A stretch of DNA of 64,000 nt, from positions 800,001 to 864,000 of the forward strand of contig NZ_QGGV01000001.1 of NCBI RefSeq assembly GCF_003148765.1, given 5' to 3'. Position 1 is the first letter of the stretch; each line of letters begins with the position of its first letter. The position numbers and the translations under genes are program-made. This stretch comes from Silicimonas algicola (lineage in GTDB: Bacteria > Pseudomonadota > Alphaproteobacteria > Rhodobacterales > Rhodobacteraceae). The notes beneath the pieces were generated by a model that did no database searches, was not told the DNA's origin, and was given only the letters and a program-made list of their open reading frames with translations. Positions 1 through 7,531 of this stretch are shown here, one piece after another.

Positions 1-1
1 G

Positions 2-367
2 AACGAGCATGTCGCGCACTATTCCAACGTCGACGTCAACCGCACCCGGCTTCTGACCTATGCGATGCTCGGCGTCCTCGTAGGTGTCGCGACGATCATG
101 TACGTCCCGCGCCTCGGCTCGGCCTCGGCCTCGACGGGCGTCCTGTGGGAGCTGGAGGCCATCGCCGCCGTCATCATCGGCGGCACCGTCCTCAAGGGCG
201 GTTTCGGCCGGGTCTGGGGCACGGTGATCGGCGTCCTGATCCTCAGCCTGATCGACAACCTTCTGAACTTGACCGACCTCGTCTCGCCCTACCTCAACGG
301 GGCGATCCAGGGGATCATCATCATCCTCGCCGTGATCTTGCAGCGAGAAGCAAAGGCCAAGGGCTAA
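2..367 (+). CDS. Sugar ABC transporter permease, RbsC-like (3' end only)
   Basis: This is the C-terminal 121 residues of an inner-membrane permease; its start lies left of the window. The segment has hydrophobic helices and the family signature GTVLKGGFGRVWGTVIG, typical of ribose/xylose-type (BPD_transp_2) permeases, and ends with a short basic tail. The next gene, 31 bp downstream, is a ribose-type periplasmic binding protein, so the two probably form one importer. The sugar cannot be told from the sequence. The ATPase must be upstream, outside the window. Confidence 0.88.
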   Translation, partial: NEHVAHYSNVDVNRTRLLTYAMLGVLVGVATIMYVPRLGSASASTGVLWELEAIAAVIIGGTVLKGGFGRVWGTVIGVLILSLIDNLLNLTDLVSPYLNGAIQGIIIILAVILQREAKAKG

Positions 368-398
368 GCCCGGCCACATCAACAGGGAGAATACGATA

Positions 399-1346
399 AT
401 GTCTTATATGAGAGCCCTTCTGACAGGCGCAGCGGTCGCCGCACTCGGCACCGCTGCCGCCGCGCAGGATACGCAGGTGATCGGCGTCTCCATCCCCGCC
501 GCGACGCACGGCTGGGCCGGCGGCATGAACTTCCACGCCCAGGAGGCGATCGAGCGGCTCGAGGAGGTCTATCCGCAGCTCGACTTCGTCCTCGCCACCG
601 CTTCGGACCCGGGCCAGCAGGTCAACGACATCGAGGACATGGTCGCCACGCGCGGCATCGATGCGCTCGTCGTCCTGCCCTTCGAATCCGAGCCGCTGAC
701 CGCGCCCGTCCAGGCCGTCAAGGAAGGCGGCGCCTGGGTCACCGTCGTCGACCGTGGCCTCTCGGTCGAGGGGATCGAGGACCTTTACGTCGCCGGCGAC
801 AACCCGGGCTTCGGCCGCGTGTCGGGTGAATACATGGCCGAAAAGATGCCGGACGGCGGCAAGATCGTCGTCCTGCGCGGCATCCCGACCACCATCGACA
901 ACGAGCGGGTCGAAGGCTTCGAGTCCGCCATCGAGGGCTCGGGCATCGAGATCATCGGCATGGAGCACGGCAACTGGAACCGTGACGACAGCTTCAACGT
1001 GATGCAGGACTTTCTCTCGAAGTACCCGCAGATCGATGCGGTCTGGGCTTCGGACGACGACATGGCCGTAGGCGTCCTCGCCGCCATCGACGCGGCAGGC
1101 CGGGACGACGTCCAGTTCGTGCTCGGCGGCGCGGGAATGAAGGAGATGGTGAAGCGCGTCATGGACGGCGACACCATGATCCCCGCCGACGTGACCTATC
1201 CGCCGTCGATGATCGCGACCGCGATCGAGCTGACGGCGGTCGGCATGACCTCGACGGCGCCCGTCTCGGGCACCTTCACCATCGGCTCGGTGCTGATCAC
1301 GCCCGACAATGCCGAAAGCTTCTACTTCCCCGACAGCCCGTTCTGA
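399..1346 (+). CDS. Periplasmic sugar-binding protein of ribose-type ABC importer
   Basis: A 315-residue secreted binding protein (Peripla_BP_4 type) that delivers substrate to the permease encoded just upstream. Residues 1-22 form a signal peptide ending AAAAQ. The mature part starts DTQVIGVSIPAATHGWAGGM, the usual first strand and ligand loop of ribose/xylose binding proteins, and the hinge region contains WASDDDMAVGVLAAI. The ATG follows a GGGAGAA ribosome site. The binding protein comes last in the operon. Ligand unknown; probably a pentose, hexose or polyol. Confidence 0.9.
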   Translation: MSYMRALLTGAAVAALGTAAAAQDTQVIGVSIPAATHGWAGGMNFHAQEAIERLEEVYPQLDFVLATASDPGQQVNDIEDMVATRGIDALVVLPFESEPLTAPVQAVKEGGAWVTVVDRGLSVEGIEDLYVAGDNPGFGRVSGEYMAEKMPDGGKIVVLRGIPTTIDNERVEGFESAIEGSGIEIIGMEHGNWNRDDSFNVMQDFLSKYPQIDAVWASDDDMAVGVLAAIDAAGRDDVQFVLGGAGMKEMVKRVMDGDTMIPADVTYPPSMIATAIELTAVGMTSTAPVSGTFTIGSVLITPDNAESFYFPDSPF

Positions 1347-1354
1347 TCGGGGCA

Positions 1355-1377
1355 GGGGCCGGCCACGCGCCGGCCCC
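1355..1377. terminator. Bidirectional hairpin terminator
   Basis: A perfect 9-bp GC stem (GGGGCCGGC / GCCGGCCCC) with a 5-nt loop sits between the convergent ends of the sugar-binding protein gene and the GntR gene. There is no U tract, but in GC-rich alphaproteobacteria such hairpins between convergent genes commonly end transcripts. Confidence 0.55.
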
Positions 1378-1379
1378 GC

Positions 1380-2117
1380 TCATCCCTGCCGCGCCCGGAT
1401 CAGCGCCGCATAGCGCTCGCGGCTCGTCGTCAGGTGATAGCGCATCGCCTCTCCCGCTGCCTCGGCGTCATTGGCGAGGATCGCATCCCGGATCCGGCGA
1501 TGTTCTTCCAGAAGCACACGATCCAGCCCCTCGGGGATGTCGAGCGACCGTCGCGCCCGCAATTCGGCGCGCGGAATGGTTCGGCCTCCCAAGAAGTCGA
1601 AGAACTCCTCGAACCGCGTGTTGTTCGTCGCGTGCGCGATGGAGCGGTGAAAGGCGAGGTCCGCCGTCTCGGCCGCGACACCCATCTCCGCCGTTCTCAA
1701 CGCCTCGAAACGCGCGCCGATCACCTTGCGCTGTTCGGACGAGGCACGCACCGACGCCAGCCTTGCCGCCTCTATCTCGATAGCGGCCCGCACCTCGATG
1801 GTCTGGATGATGCCCGACAGCGTCGCGATGCTCTCGGCCCGCGACGGCGGCAGAAGCCCGTCGCGGACATAGACCCCCGATCCCTGTCGCGATTCGACGA
1901 GTCCCTGTTCGCGCAACCGGGATAAGGCGTCGCGCACCACGGTCCGCGACACGCCGAACTCGGCGATCAATTCGCGCTCGGTCGGAAGGCGATCGCCCGG
2001 CTTCAGCCGGTCCGCCTCGATCCGCGCCGCCAGCGTGTCGCGCAAGCGGTCGGTCAGGCTACGACCATCCTCGGCGAGCGTCACGACTCGCCCGATAGGA
2101 GATTGACCGTAGGGCAT
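1380..2117 (-). CDS. GntR-family transcriptional regulator (FadR/FCD subfamily)
   Basis: A 245-residue cytoplasmic regulator. The N-terminal winged helix (about residues 18-85) includes the classic RLKPGDRLPTERELIAEFGVS segment followed by VVRDALSRLREQGLVESRQGSGVYV. The C-terminal 150 residues form an all-helical FCD ligand domain with metal-type histidines (FHRSIAHATNN, EEHRRI). The gene is divergent from the adjacent dctP across 64 bp containing a strong palindrome, so it most likely controls the TRAP operon in response to the transported organic acid or a breakdown product. Confidence 0.92.
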   Translation of the reverse strand: MPYGQSPIGRVVTLAEDGRSLTDRLRDTLAARIEADRLKPGDRLPTERELIAEFGVSRTVVRDALSRLREQGLVESRQGSGVYVRDGLLPPSRAESIATLSGIIQTIEVRAAIEIEAARLASVRASSEQRKVIGARFEALRTAEMGVAAETADLAFHRSIAHATNNTRFEEFFDFLGGRTIPRAELRARRSLDIPEGLDRVLLEEHRRIRDAILANDAEAAGEAMRYHLTTSRERYAALIRARQG

Positions 2118-2139
2118 GAAGTCATCATGATGAATTCAT
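2103..2139. promoter_or_regulatory. Palindromic operator and putative promoter between gntR and dctP
   Basis: Bases 2116-2139 form a 24-bp palindrome with a single mismatched pair, centred on the perfect 12-mer TCATCATGATGA (2122-2133). It overlaps the gntR start codon. On the plus strand a TTGACC at 2103-2108 lies 17 bp before CATGAT (2126-2131), a fair -35/-10 pair for dctP, so a bound regulator would cover the -10. Binding by the adjacent GntR protein is inferred from position and symmetry. Confidence 0.6.
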
Positions 2140-2181
2140 AACAACCCGCCGAACCGGCGACAATGTCTGGGAGGAGACGAC

Positions 2182-3159
2182 ATGACTTTCACGAAATCGG
2201 TGCTGGGCGGCATTGCCGTCTCGGCGCTCGTGGCGACCGCTGCCTTTGCCGAGGAATGGAAAGGCTGGAACATCCACGTCGAGGGCTATCCGAACACCGT
2301 CGCGATGGACAAGTTCGGCGAGCTTCTGGCCGAGAAGACGAACGGCGAGATCACGCTTCAGATGTTCCACGGCGGCGTCCTCGGCAGCCAGCCCGACGCC
2401 ATCGAGCAGGTCCGCGCCGGCGCGCTGGCCATCGGCAACTTCAACCTCGGACCCATGGGCCCGACCATTCCTGAAACCAACGTTGTTTCGCTGCCCTTCG
2501 TCTTCAAGGACGTCGACCACATGCACCGCGCCATGGACGGCGAGGCAGGCCAGAAGATCTCGGACGGCATGGCGGCCAAGGGTCTCATCGCACTTGCCTG
2601 GTACGACTCTGGCGCGCGCAGCTTCTACAACTCGAAGAAGCCCATCAACACGCCCGCCGACGTTCAGGGCATGAAGGTCCGCGTGATGAACAACGACCTC
2701 TACTCCGGCATGATCCAGGAGCTTGGCGGCAACCCCTCGCCGATGGCCTTCGCCGAGGTTTACCAGTCGCTGAAGACCGGCGTCGTGGACGGGGCCGAGA
2801 ACAACTGGCCGTCGTACGAGTCGACCGGGCACTTCGAGGTCGCGGGCTACTACTCGCTGTCCGAGCACCTCATCATCCCCGAATGCGTCTGCATCAACGC
2901 CGACGTCTATAATGCCCTGACCCCGGAACAGCAGACGGCGGTCAAGGAGGCGGCGATGGAATCCGCCACGCTCCAGCGCGAGCTATGGGCAACCCGCGAG
3001 ACCGAGAGCCGCGACAAGGTCATGGCCACCGGCGTCAAGTTCAACGAGATCGCCGACAAGACCCCGTTCCAGGAGGCGATGAAGCCGGTCTACGAGACCT
3101 ACCTCGCCGCCAACCCGGATATCGCGCCGCTGGTCGAGCTGATCCAGAGCCTGCAGTAA
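2182..3159 (+). CDS. dctP: TRAP transporter substrate-binding protein, DctP family
   Basis: A 325-residue periplasmic binding protein with a cleavable signal peptide (about residues 1-23, ending AAFAEE). It shows the DctP core: GALAIGNFNLGPMGPTIPE, then GMKVRVMNNDLYSGMIQELG, where the Arg normally pairs with a carboxylate ligand, then FAEVYQSLKTGVVDGAENNWPSYES. The ENNWPSYES stretch is common in sugar-acid (hexuronate-like) binders, so a uronate or related acid is a reasonable but unproven ligand. A strong GGGAGGAG site precedes the ATG. First gene of a dctPQM operon. Confidence 0.92.
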   Translation: MTFTKSVLGGIAVSALVATAAFAEEWKGWNIHVEGYPNTVAMDKFGELLAEKTNGEITLQMFHGGVLGSQPDAIEQVRAGALAIGNFNLGPMGPTIPETNVVSLPFVFKDVDHMHRAMDGEAGQKISDGMAAKGLIALAWYDSGARSFYNSKKPINTPADVQGMKVRVMNNDLYSGMIQELGGNPSPMAFAEVYQSLKTGVVDGAENNWPSYESTGHFEVAGYYSLSEHLIIPECVCINADVYNALTPEQQTAVKEAAMESATLQRELWATRETESRDKVMATGVKFNEIADKTPFQEAMKPVYETYLAANPDIAPLVELIQSLQ

Positions 3160-3173
3160 GCGCCTGATTTCGC

Positions 3174-3196
3174 CGCCGCCCCCACGCGGGGCGGCG
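3174..3196 (+). terminator. Intra-operon hairpin after dctP
   Basis: A 9-bp stem CGCCGCCCC / GGGGCGGCG with a 5-nt loop lies between dctP and dctQ and has no U tract. It probably stabilises the dctP message or attenuates read-through so that binding protein exceeds membrane subunits. Confidence 0.5.
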
Positions 3197-3228
3197 CGTC
3201 ACATGCCATCACGGACGACGCTTCCCAG

Positions 3229-3765
3229 ATGACCACCAAATCGCCGAGACCGGGCAGGGCGTCCGGCCTGGACAGGGTGCTCGACGCCCTGTCCTTCGTC
3301 TGCAAGCTCCTTTCCGGCACCGCCATCGTCGTCCTGACGCTGATCTTCGGCTGGCTGGTCTGGGGCCGATACGTGATGAACGACACGCCGACCTGGGTCG
3401 AGCAGGTGGCGCTTCTGCTCATCATGCTCATCACCTTCCTCGGTGCGGCGGTCGGCGTGCGCGAGAACACGCACCTAGGCGTCTCCTACTTCCGCGAGAT
3501 CGTGCCGTCCCGCGTCCGCACCTGGCTCATGGTCGTCAGCCACGTTTTCATGGCGGTCTTCGGCGCGGTGCTCGCCTGGAACGGCTACAAGCTCGCCGTC
3601 CTGAAATGGGAATCCTCGATCCCGCTGATCGGCGTCTCCGAAGGCTGGCGCGCGGTGCCGATCACCGCCTGCGGCATCCTCGTTCTTCTCTTCTCGCTCG
3701 GTCACCTCGTCGCCATCGCGCGCGGCGAAAGGCAGGAGCTCGACGTCTCGGAGCTGGTCGAGTAA
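3229..3765 (+). CDS. dctQ: TRAP transporter small permease, DctQ family
   Basis: A 178-residue inner-membrane protein with four predicted helices. The conserved segment TPTWVEQVALLLIMLITFLGAAVGVRENTHLGV matches the DctQ family: a WxEE-like helix followed by R-x-x-x-H/D. It partners the DctM subunit encoded directly downstream; the dctQ stop codon abuts the dctM ATG. Only a weak ribosome site is visible upstream. Confidence 0.9.
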   Translation: MTTKSPRPGRASGLDRVLDALSFVCKLLSGTAIVVLTLIFGWLVWGRYVMNDTPTWVEQVALLLIMLITFLGAAVGVRENTHLGVSYFREIVPSRVRTWLMVVSHVFMAVFGAVLAWNGYKLAVLKWESSIPLIGVSEGWRAVPITACGILVLLFSLGHLVAIARGERQELDVSELVE

Positions 3766-5049
3766 ATGGGCCTATTCATCCTTCTCTCGCTCTTCGCCCT
3801 CGGCGTCGTCATCGGAATGCCGGTCGCCTTCGCGCTAGGCGCCGCGGCGCTGACCGCCTTCTGGTGGGAGGGGCTGCCTCTTCTGATCGGCTTGCAGCGC
3901 ATCGTCTCGGGCGTGAACGTCTTTTCGCTTCTCGCCATCCCCTTCTTCATCTTCGCGGGCGAGCTGATGTTTCACGGGGGCATCGCCATGCGCCTCGTCC
4001 GCTTCGCCGCGGCGGCGGTCGGATGGGTCCGCGGCGGCCTCGGTATTGTCAACGTCTTCTCGTCCATGCTCTTTGGCGGCATCTCGGGCTCGGCGGTCGC
4101 CGACGTCTCGGCGCTCGGCTCGATCCTCATCCCCGTGATGAAGGAGAAAGGCTACGACGACGATTACGCGGTCAACGTCACCGTCACCTCGTCCATCGCG
4201 GGCATCATGATCCCGCCAAGCCACAACATGATCCTCTACGCCGTCGCGGCGGGCGGCGGGATCTCGATCTCGTCGCTGTTCCTCGCAGGCGTCGTTCCCG
4301 GCGTCGTCATGTGCGTCTGCCTCGCCGTTGCGGCCTATGTCATCGCGGTGAAACGCGGCTATCCCTCCGAGACCTTCCCGGGCTGGACCGCCCTGTTCCT
4401 CAGCTTTGTCTACGCGCTGCCCGGTCTCTTCACGGCGGTCATCATCGTGGGTGGCGTCCTCTCGGGCGTCTTCACCGTCACCGAGTCGGGCGCCTTCGGC
4501 ACGATCTACGCCGCCCTCGTGACGCTGATCGTCTACCGCTCGCTGACCTGGGAGAACTTCCTCATCGCCGTCACGCGGGCCGTCAAGACCACCTCGATGG
4601 TGATGATCCTCGTCGCTTGCGCGGCGGCCTTCGCCTACATGCTCAGCTTCTACCAGGTGCCGAACAAGGTCGTGAAGACGATGCTCGGCATTTCCGAGAA
4701 CCCGATCGCCGTCCTTCTGATGATCAACGCCACGCTCCTGATTCTGGGCATGATCATGGACATGGCGGCCCTCATCCTGATCTGCACGCCGATCTTCCTG
4801 CCCGTCGCCACCTCTCTCGGGATGGACCCGCTCCAGTTCGGGATGATCCTGATGATGAACCTGGGCCTTGGCCTCTGCACGCCGCCCGTGGGCGCCTGCC
4901 TCTTCGTCGGCTGCGCCATCGGAGAGGTCCCGATGGAGAAGGCGGTCCGAACCATCTGGCCGTTCTACATCGCGATCCTCGTGGCGCTGGCGCTGACAAC
5001 CTTCATCCCGGCGATCTCGCTGACGCTGCCGCGCGCTCTCGCGGGCTAA
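3766..5049 (+). CDS. dctM: TRAP transporter large permease, DctM family
   Basis: A 427-residue membrane transporter with about 12 helices, the Na+-coupled channel subunit of the TRAP complex. Signature stretches are present: [21 protein letters not shown] near residues 60-80, [25 protein letters not shown], and [11 protein letters not shown]. Length is normal. The gene starts immediately after the dctQ stop and overlaps the convergent amino-acid ATPase gene by 4 bp at its 3' end. Confidence 0.93.
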   Translation: MGLFILLSLFALGVVIGMPVAFALGAAALTAFWWEGLPLLIGLQRIVSGVNVFSLLAIPFFIFAGELMFHGGIAMRLVRFAAAAVGWVRGGLGIVNVFSSMLFGGISGSAVADVSALGSILIPVMKEKGYDDDYAVNVTVTSSIAGIMIPPSHNMILYAVAAGGGISISSLFLAGVVPGVVMCVCLAVAAYVIAVKRGYPSETFPGWTALFLSFVYALPGLFTAVIIVGGVLSGVFTVTESGAFGTIYAALVTLIVYRSLTWENFLIAVTRAVKTTSMVMILVACAAAFAYMLSFYQVPNKVVKTMLGISENPIAVLLMINATLLILGMIMDMAALILICTPIFLPVATSLGMDPLQFGMILMMNLGLGLCTPPVGACLFVGCAIGEVPMEKAVRTIWPFYIAILVALALTTFIPAISLTLPRALAG

Positions 5050-5774
5050 AGCACGCGCGACAGGAACGCCCGCGTCCGCTCGTGCCGGGGCTGTGAGAAC
5101 AGCTCGGCTGGCGGCCCCTCCTCGAGGATCGTCCCCGCGTCCAGGAAGCAGACCTTGTCCGCCAGCTCGCGCGCGAAGCCCATCTCGTGCGTCGCCAGCA
5201 CCATCGTCATCCCATCCGCCCGCAGGTCGCGAAGGACATCCAGCACCTCGCCCACCAGTTCCGGGTCGAGCGCACTGGTGATCTCGTCGAAGAGCATGAT
5301 CTCGGGCGTCATCGCCAAGGCGCGCACGATGGCCACCCGCTGTTGCTGCCCGCCCGAAAGCTGGTCCGGGTAGTGTTCCATCCGGTCCGACAGCCCGAAC
5401 CGCGCGAACAGCGCCTCCACCTCCGGCATCAGCGCTTCGCGTGTCCGCCCGCGCACCCGGCGAGGAGCGAGAAGCACATTCTCGAGCGCCGTCATGTGCG
5501 GGAACAGGTTGAAGCTCTGGAACACGATGCCGATGCGTTGCCGCACAGGCTGCGGATCGAGTCCGGGCTCCGCGATGTCGACCCCGTCCAGAAGGATCAC
5601 CCCGTCGTCGATCGGCTCGAGAAGGTTCAGGCAGCGCAGCAGCGTCGACTTCCCCGACCCCGACGCTCCGATCAGGCACACCATCTCGCCCTCGGCCACG
5701 GTCAGGTCGATCCCCCGGCAGACCTCGTTCGCGCCGAAGCTCTTCCTCAGCCCCCGGACCTCGAGCCGCGCCAT
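5046..5774 (-). CDS. Polar amino-acid ABC transporter ATP-binding protein
   Basis: A 242-residue ATPase of the GlnQ/HisP type. It has Walker [11 protein letters not shown]-loop [11 protein letters not shown], signature LSGGQQQR, Walker [10 protein letters not shown] and the switch His in LATHEMGF. The start ATG at 5774 is chosen because it overlaps the permease stop (ATGA) and begins MARLEVRGL, the usual N-terminus of the family. It energises the adjacent permease; the whole set reads SBP-permease-ATPase. Confidence 0.93.
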   Translation of the reverse strand: MARLEVRGLRKSFGANEVCRGIDLTVAEGEMVCLIGASGSGKSTLLRCLNLLEPIDDGVILLDGVDIAEPGLDPQPVRQRIGIVFQSFNLFPHMTALENVLLAPRRVRGRTREALMPEVEALFARFGLSDRMEHYPDQLSGGQQQRVAIVRALAMTPEIMLFDEITSALDPELVGEVLDVLRDLRADGMTMVLATHEMGFARELADKVCFLDAGTILEEGPPAELFSQPRHERTRAFLSRVL

Positions 5775-6586
5775 CAGCTCCGCGCCCGCAACTGCTTCGC
5801 CATCAGGTGGTCGGCATAACGCGTGGCGGGAATGGTGACGGCGAGGAAGATCAGCGCCGCGCCCACGTAGGGCGTGAAGTTCGCCAGAAGCGACTTGTAG
5901 ACCCCCGCCTGCCGGAAGATCTCGACCGGCCCGATGAAGGACAGCAAGGCCACGTCCTTCTGAAGCGCGATGAAGAGGTTCATGTTCGCCGGCACCACCC
6001 GGCGGATCGCCTGCGGCAGGATGACATAGCGCATGGTGTCGCTCTCGGAGAGGCCAAGCGACAGGGCCGCCGCGCGCTGGCTCTGGTGGATGCTCTCGAT
6101 GCCCGTCCGGAACACCTCCGCCACGTAGGCCGCATAGGTCAGCACCAGCGCCACCGTCCCCCAGAGGTAGGGGGAATTCCACGGTCGCGGCATCCCGAGG
6201 CCAGGCACGCCGAACCCAACGAGGTAGATCACGAGGATCACCGGCACGCCCCGGAAGACGTCGGTGTAGACGATGCCTAAAAGCCGCAAGGGATAAAGCG
6301 CCGGCGCGCGCGCATCCCGCATCAGCGCCACGATCAGTCCCGCGGCGAAGATCAGCGGCGCCGACCAGGCGAAGATCGCGATGTCGAGGAGGAACGCGTC
6401 GAGGAGCCCCGGAAAGGTCTTGGCGAAGACCTCGCCGTTGGCGAAGCTCTTCTTGACCGCAGGCCACCCGGGCGCGAGGGGAACCAAGAGAACGATGGCG
6501 GCGAGCACCGCAAGGCTCGACGCCGCCGCGACTGCCGCGGATCGCCGCCTGATCCGCGCCTCGTGGATCTGCCGCCGCGTCGGCAC
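5774..6586 (-). CDS. Polar amino-acid ABC transporter permease
   Basis: A 270-residue HisM/GlnP-type permease with five to six helices. The EAA coupling loop is [25 protein letters not shown], and [14 protein letters not shown] marks the amino-acid class. A longer cytoplasmic N-terminus ([15 protein letters not shown]) precedes the first helix. It is the only permease in the operon, so it probably forms a homodimer. It overlaps the ATPase start by the ATGA tetranucleotide and follows the binding-protein stop directly. Confidence 0.92.
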   Translation of the reverse strand: MPTRRQIHEARIRRRSAAVAAASSLAVLAAIVLLVPLAPGWPAVKKSFANGEVFAKTFPGLLDAFLLDIAIFAWSAPLIFAAGLIVALMRDARAPALYPLRLLGIVYTDVFRGVPVILVIYLVGFGVPGLGMPRPWNSPYLWGTVALVLTYAAYVAEVFRTGIESIHQSQRAAALSLGLSESDTMRYVILPQAIRRVVPANMNLFIALQKDVALLSFIGPVEIFRQAGVYKSLLANFTPYVGAALIFLAVTIPATRYADHLMAKQLRARS

Positions 6587-7402
6587 TTATTCGATGACCG
6601 GCACGCCCGTCGTCTCGGAAAGCCAGGTCGCTTCCAACTGGGCCAGTGTGCCGTCCGCGCGAAGCTGCTCCAGGGCTGCGTCGACGCAGGCCTTCAGCGG
6701 ATTGCCCTCCTCGAACAGCATCCCGAACTGGTCCGGCTTCTCGGTCCGCTCGGCCGGGAATTGCCCCAGAACCACGCCGTCGTCCAGGACCACGGCCCCG
6801 AGATAAAGCGCCGTCGGCAGGTCGAAGAGCGCGGCGTCGATCTGCCCGGCCTTCATCGCCTCCACCACGTCGGCGTTGTCGTTGTAGAGAAGCGGCGCCT
6901 CGTCCGGCTGGATGATCTCGGCCAGCATCGGCACGGCGGTCGTCGCCGCGTCCGCGCCCCACTTCACGCCCTTCAGCGCCTCGAAAGAGGTGTCGAGCCC
7001 GGCGTCGACCACGGGCTTGCGCGTCAGAACCGCCATCGCGGCCGAATAATAGGGCGCCGAGAAATCCACGATCTCGTCCCGCTCGGGCGTGATCGAGTAC
7101 TGCTGGATGTTGATGTCGAAGTCCTTGGCGCCGGGCTGGATGGCCTGGTCGAAGGACGACCGCACCCAGGTCACCTGGTCGTCGGAAAAGCCCATGGCGT
7201 TCGCCACCGCATAGGCCACAGCCGCCTCGAAGCCTTGCTTCGACTCAGGGGCATCGTCGATCACCCAGGGAAAATAGGCCGGGTTGCCGGTGGCCACGGT
7301 CAGCGTGCCCTCGGTCAGGGTCTTGCCCGCCGCGCAGTCGTTCTGAGCGAAGGCCGCGCCGGAGGCCACCGAAAGGGCCAAAATGGAAACTGTGAGTCGC
7401 AT
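6587..7402 (-). CDS. Amino-acid ABC transporter substrate-binding protein
   Basis: A 271-residue periplasmic protein of the SBP_bac_3 family. The start at 7402 gives a clean signal peptide ([20 protein letters not shown]) and has a GGGAGA ribosome site; the frame is open for 19 more codons upstream, but that extension would disrupt the signal peptide. Family features are [45 protein letters not shown] and a C-terminal LEATWL motif. First gene of the operon. Ligand specificity is not readable. Confidence 0.9.
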   Translation of the reverse strand: MRLTVSILALSVASGAAFAQNDCAAGKTLTEGTLTVATGNPAYFPWVIDDAPESKQGFEAAVAYAVANAMGFSDDQVTWVRSSFDQAIQPGAKDFDINIQQYSITPERDEIVDFSAPYYSAAMAVLTRKPVVDAGLDTSFEALKGVKWGADAATTAVPMLAEIIQPDEAPLLYNDNADVVEAMKAGQIDAALFDLPTALYLGAVVLDDGVVLGQFPAERTEKPDQFGMLFEEGNPLKACVDAALEQLRADGTLAQLEATWLSETTGVPVIE

Positions 7403-7454
7403 GGAAACATCTCCCGCTCTTTGCCGCACATGCTTGGATCGGGGACGCCGAATG

Positions 7455-7530
7455 TCCATGCCCTTCTTCTGTCCGGCGAATACTCCGGGGGAGTCCCGGC
7501 GACCAGCCGGGACGGGGGCAGCGCCCCCGC
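7455..7530 (-). repeat. Tandem-hairpin intergenic element (Rhodobacterales type), likely terminator of ybbP
   Basis: On the minus strand, directly after ybbP, lie two hairpins: a 6-bp GC stem at 7514-7528 and a perfect 8-bp stem GTCCCGGC/GCCGGGAC at 7493-7513. They are followed by a CCCCCGGAGTATT tail and an AGAAGAAG run. From memory, such hairpins plus the CCCCCGGAGTATT tail recur between genes in many Rhodobacteraceae genomes. I know of no formal family name. The position fits a transcription terminator. Confidence 0.55.
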
Positions 7531-7531
7531 C

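Noticed and set aside
3606-5679. Long open frames on both strands overlapping dctM and the amino-acid ATPase
   Set aside because: They are out-of-frame shadows rich in Arg, Gly and His; the DctM and ATPase frames carry all recognisable motifs.
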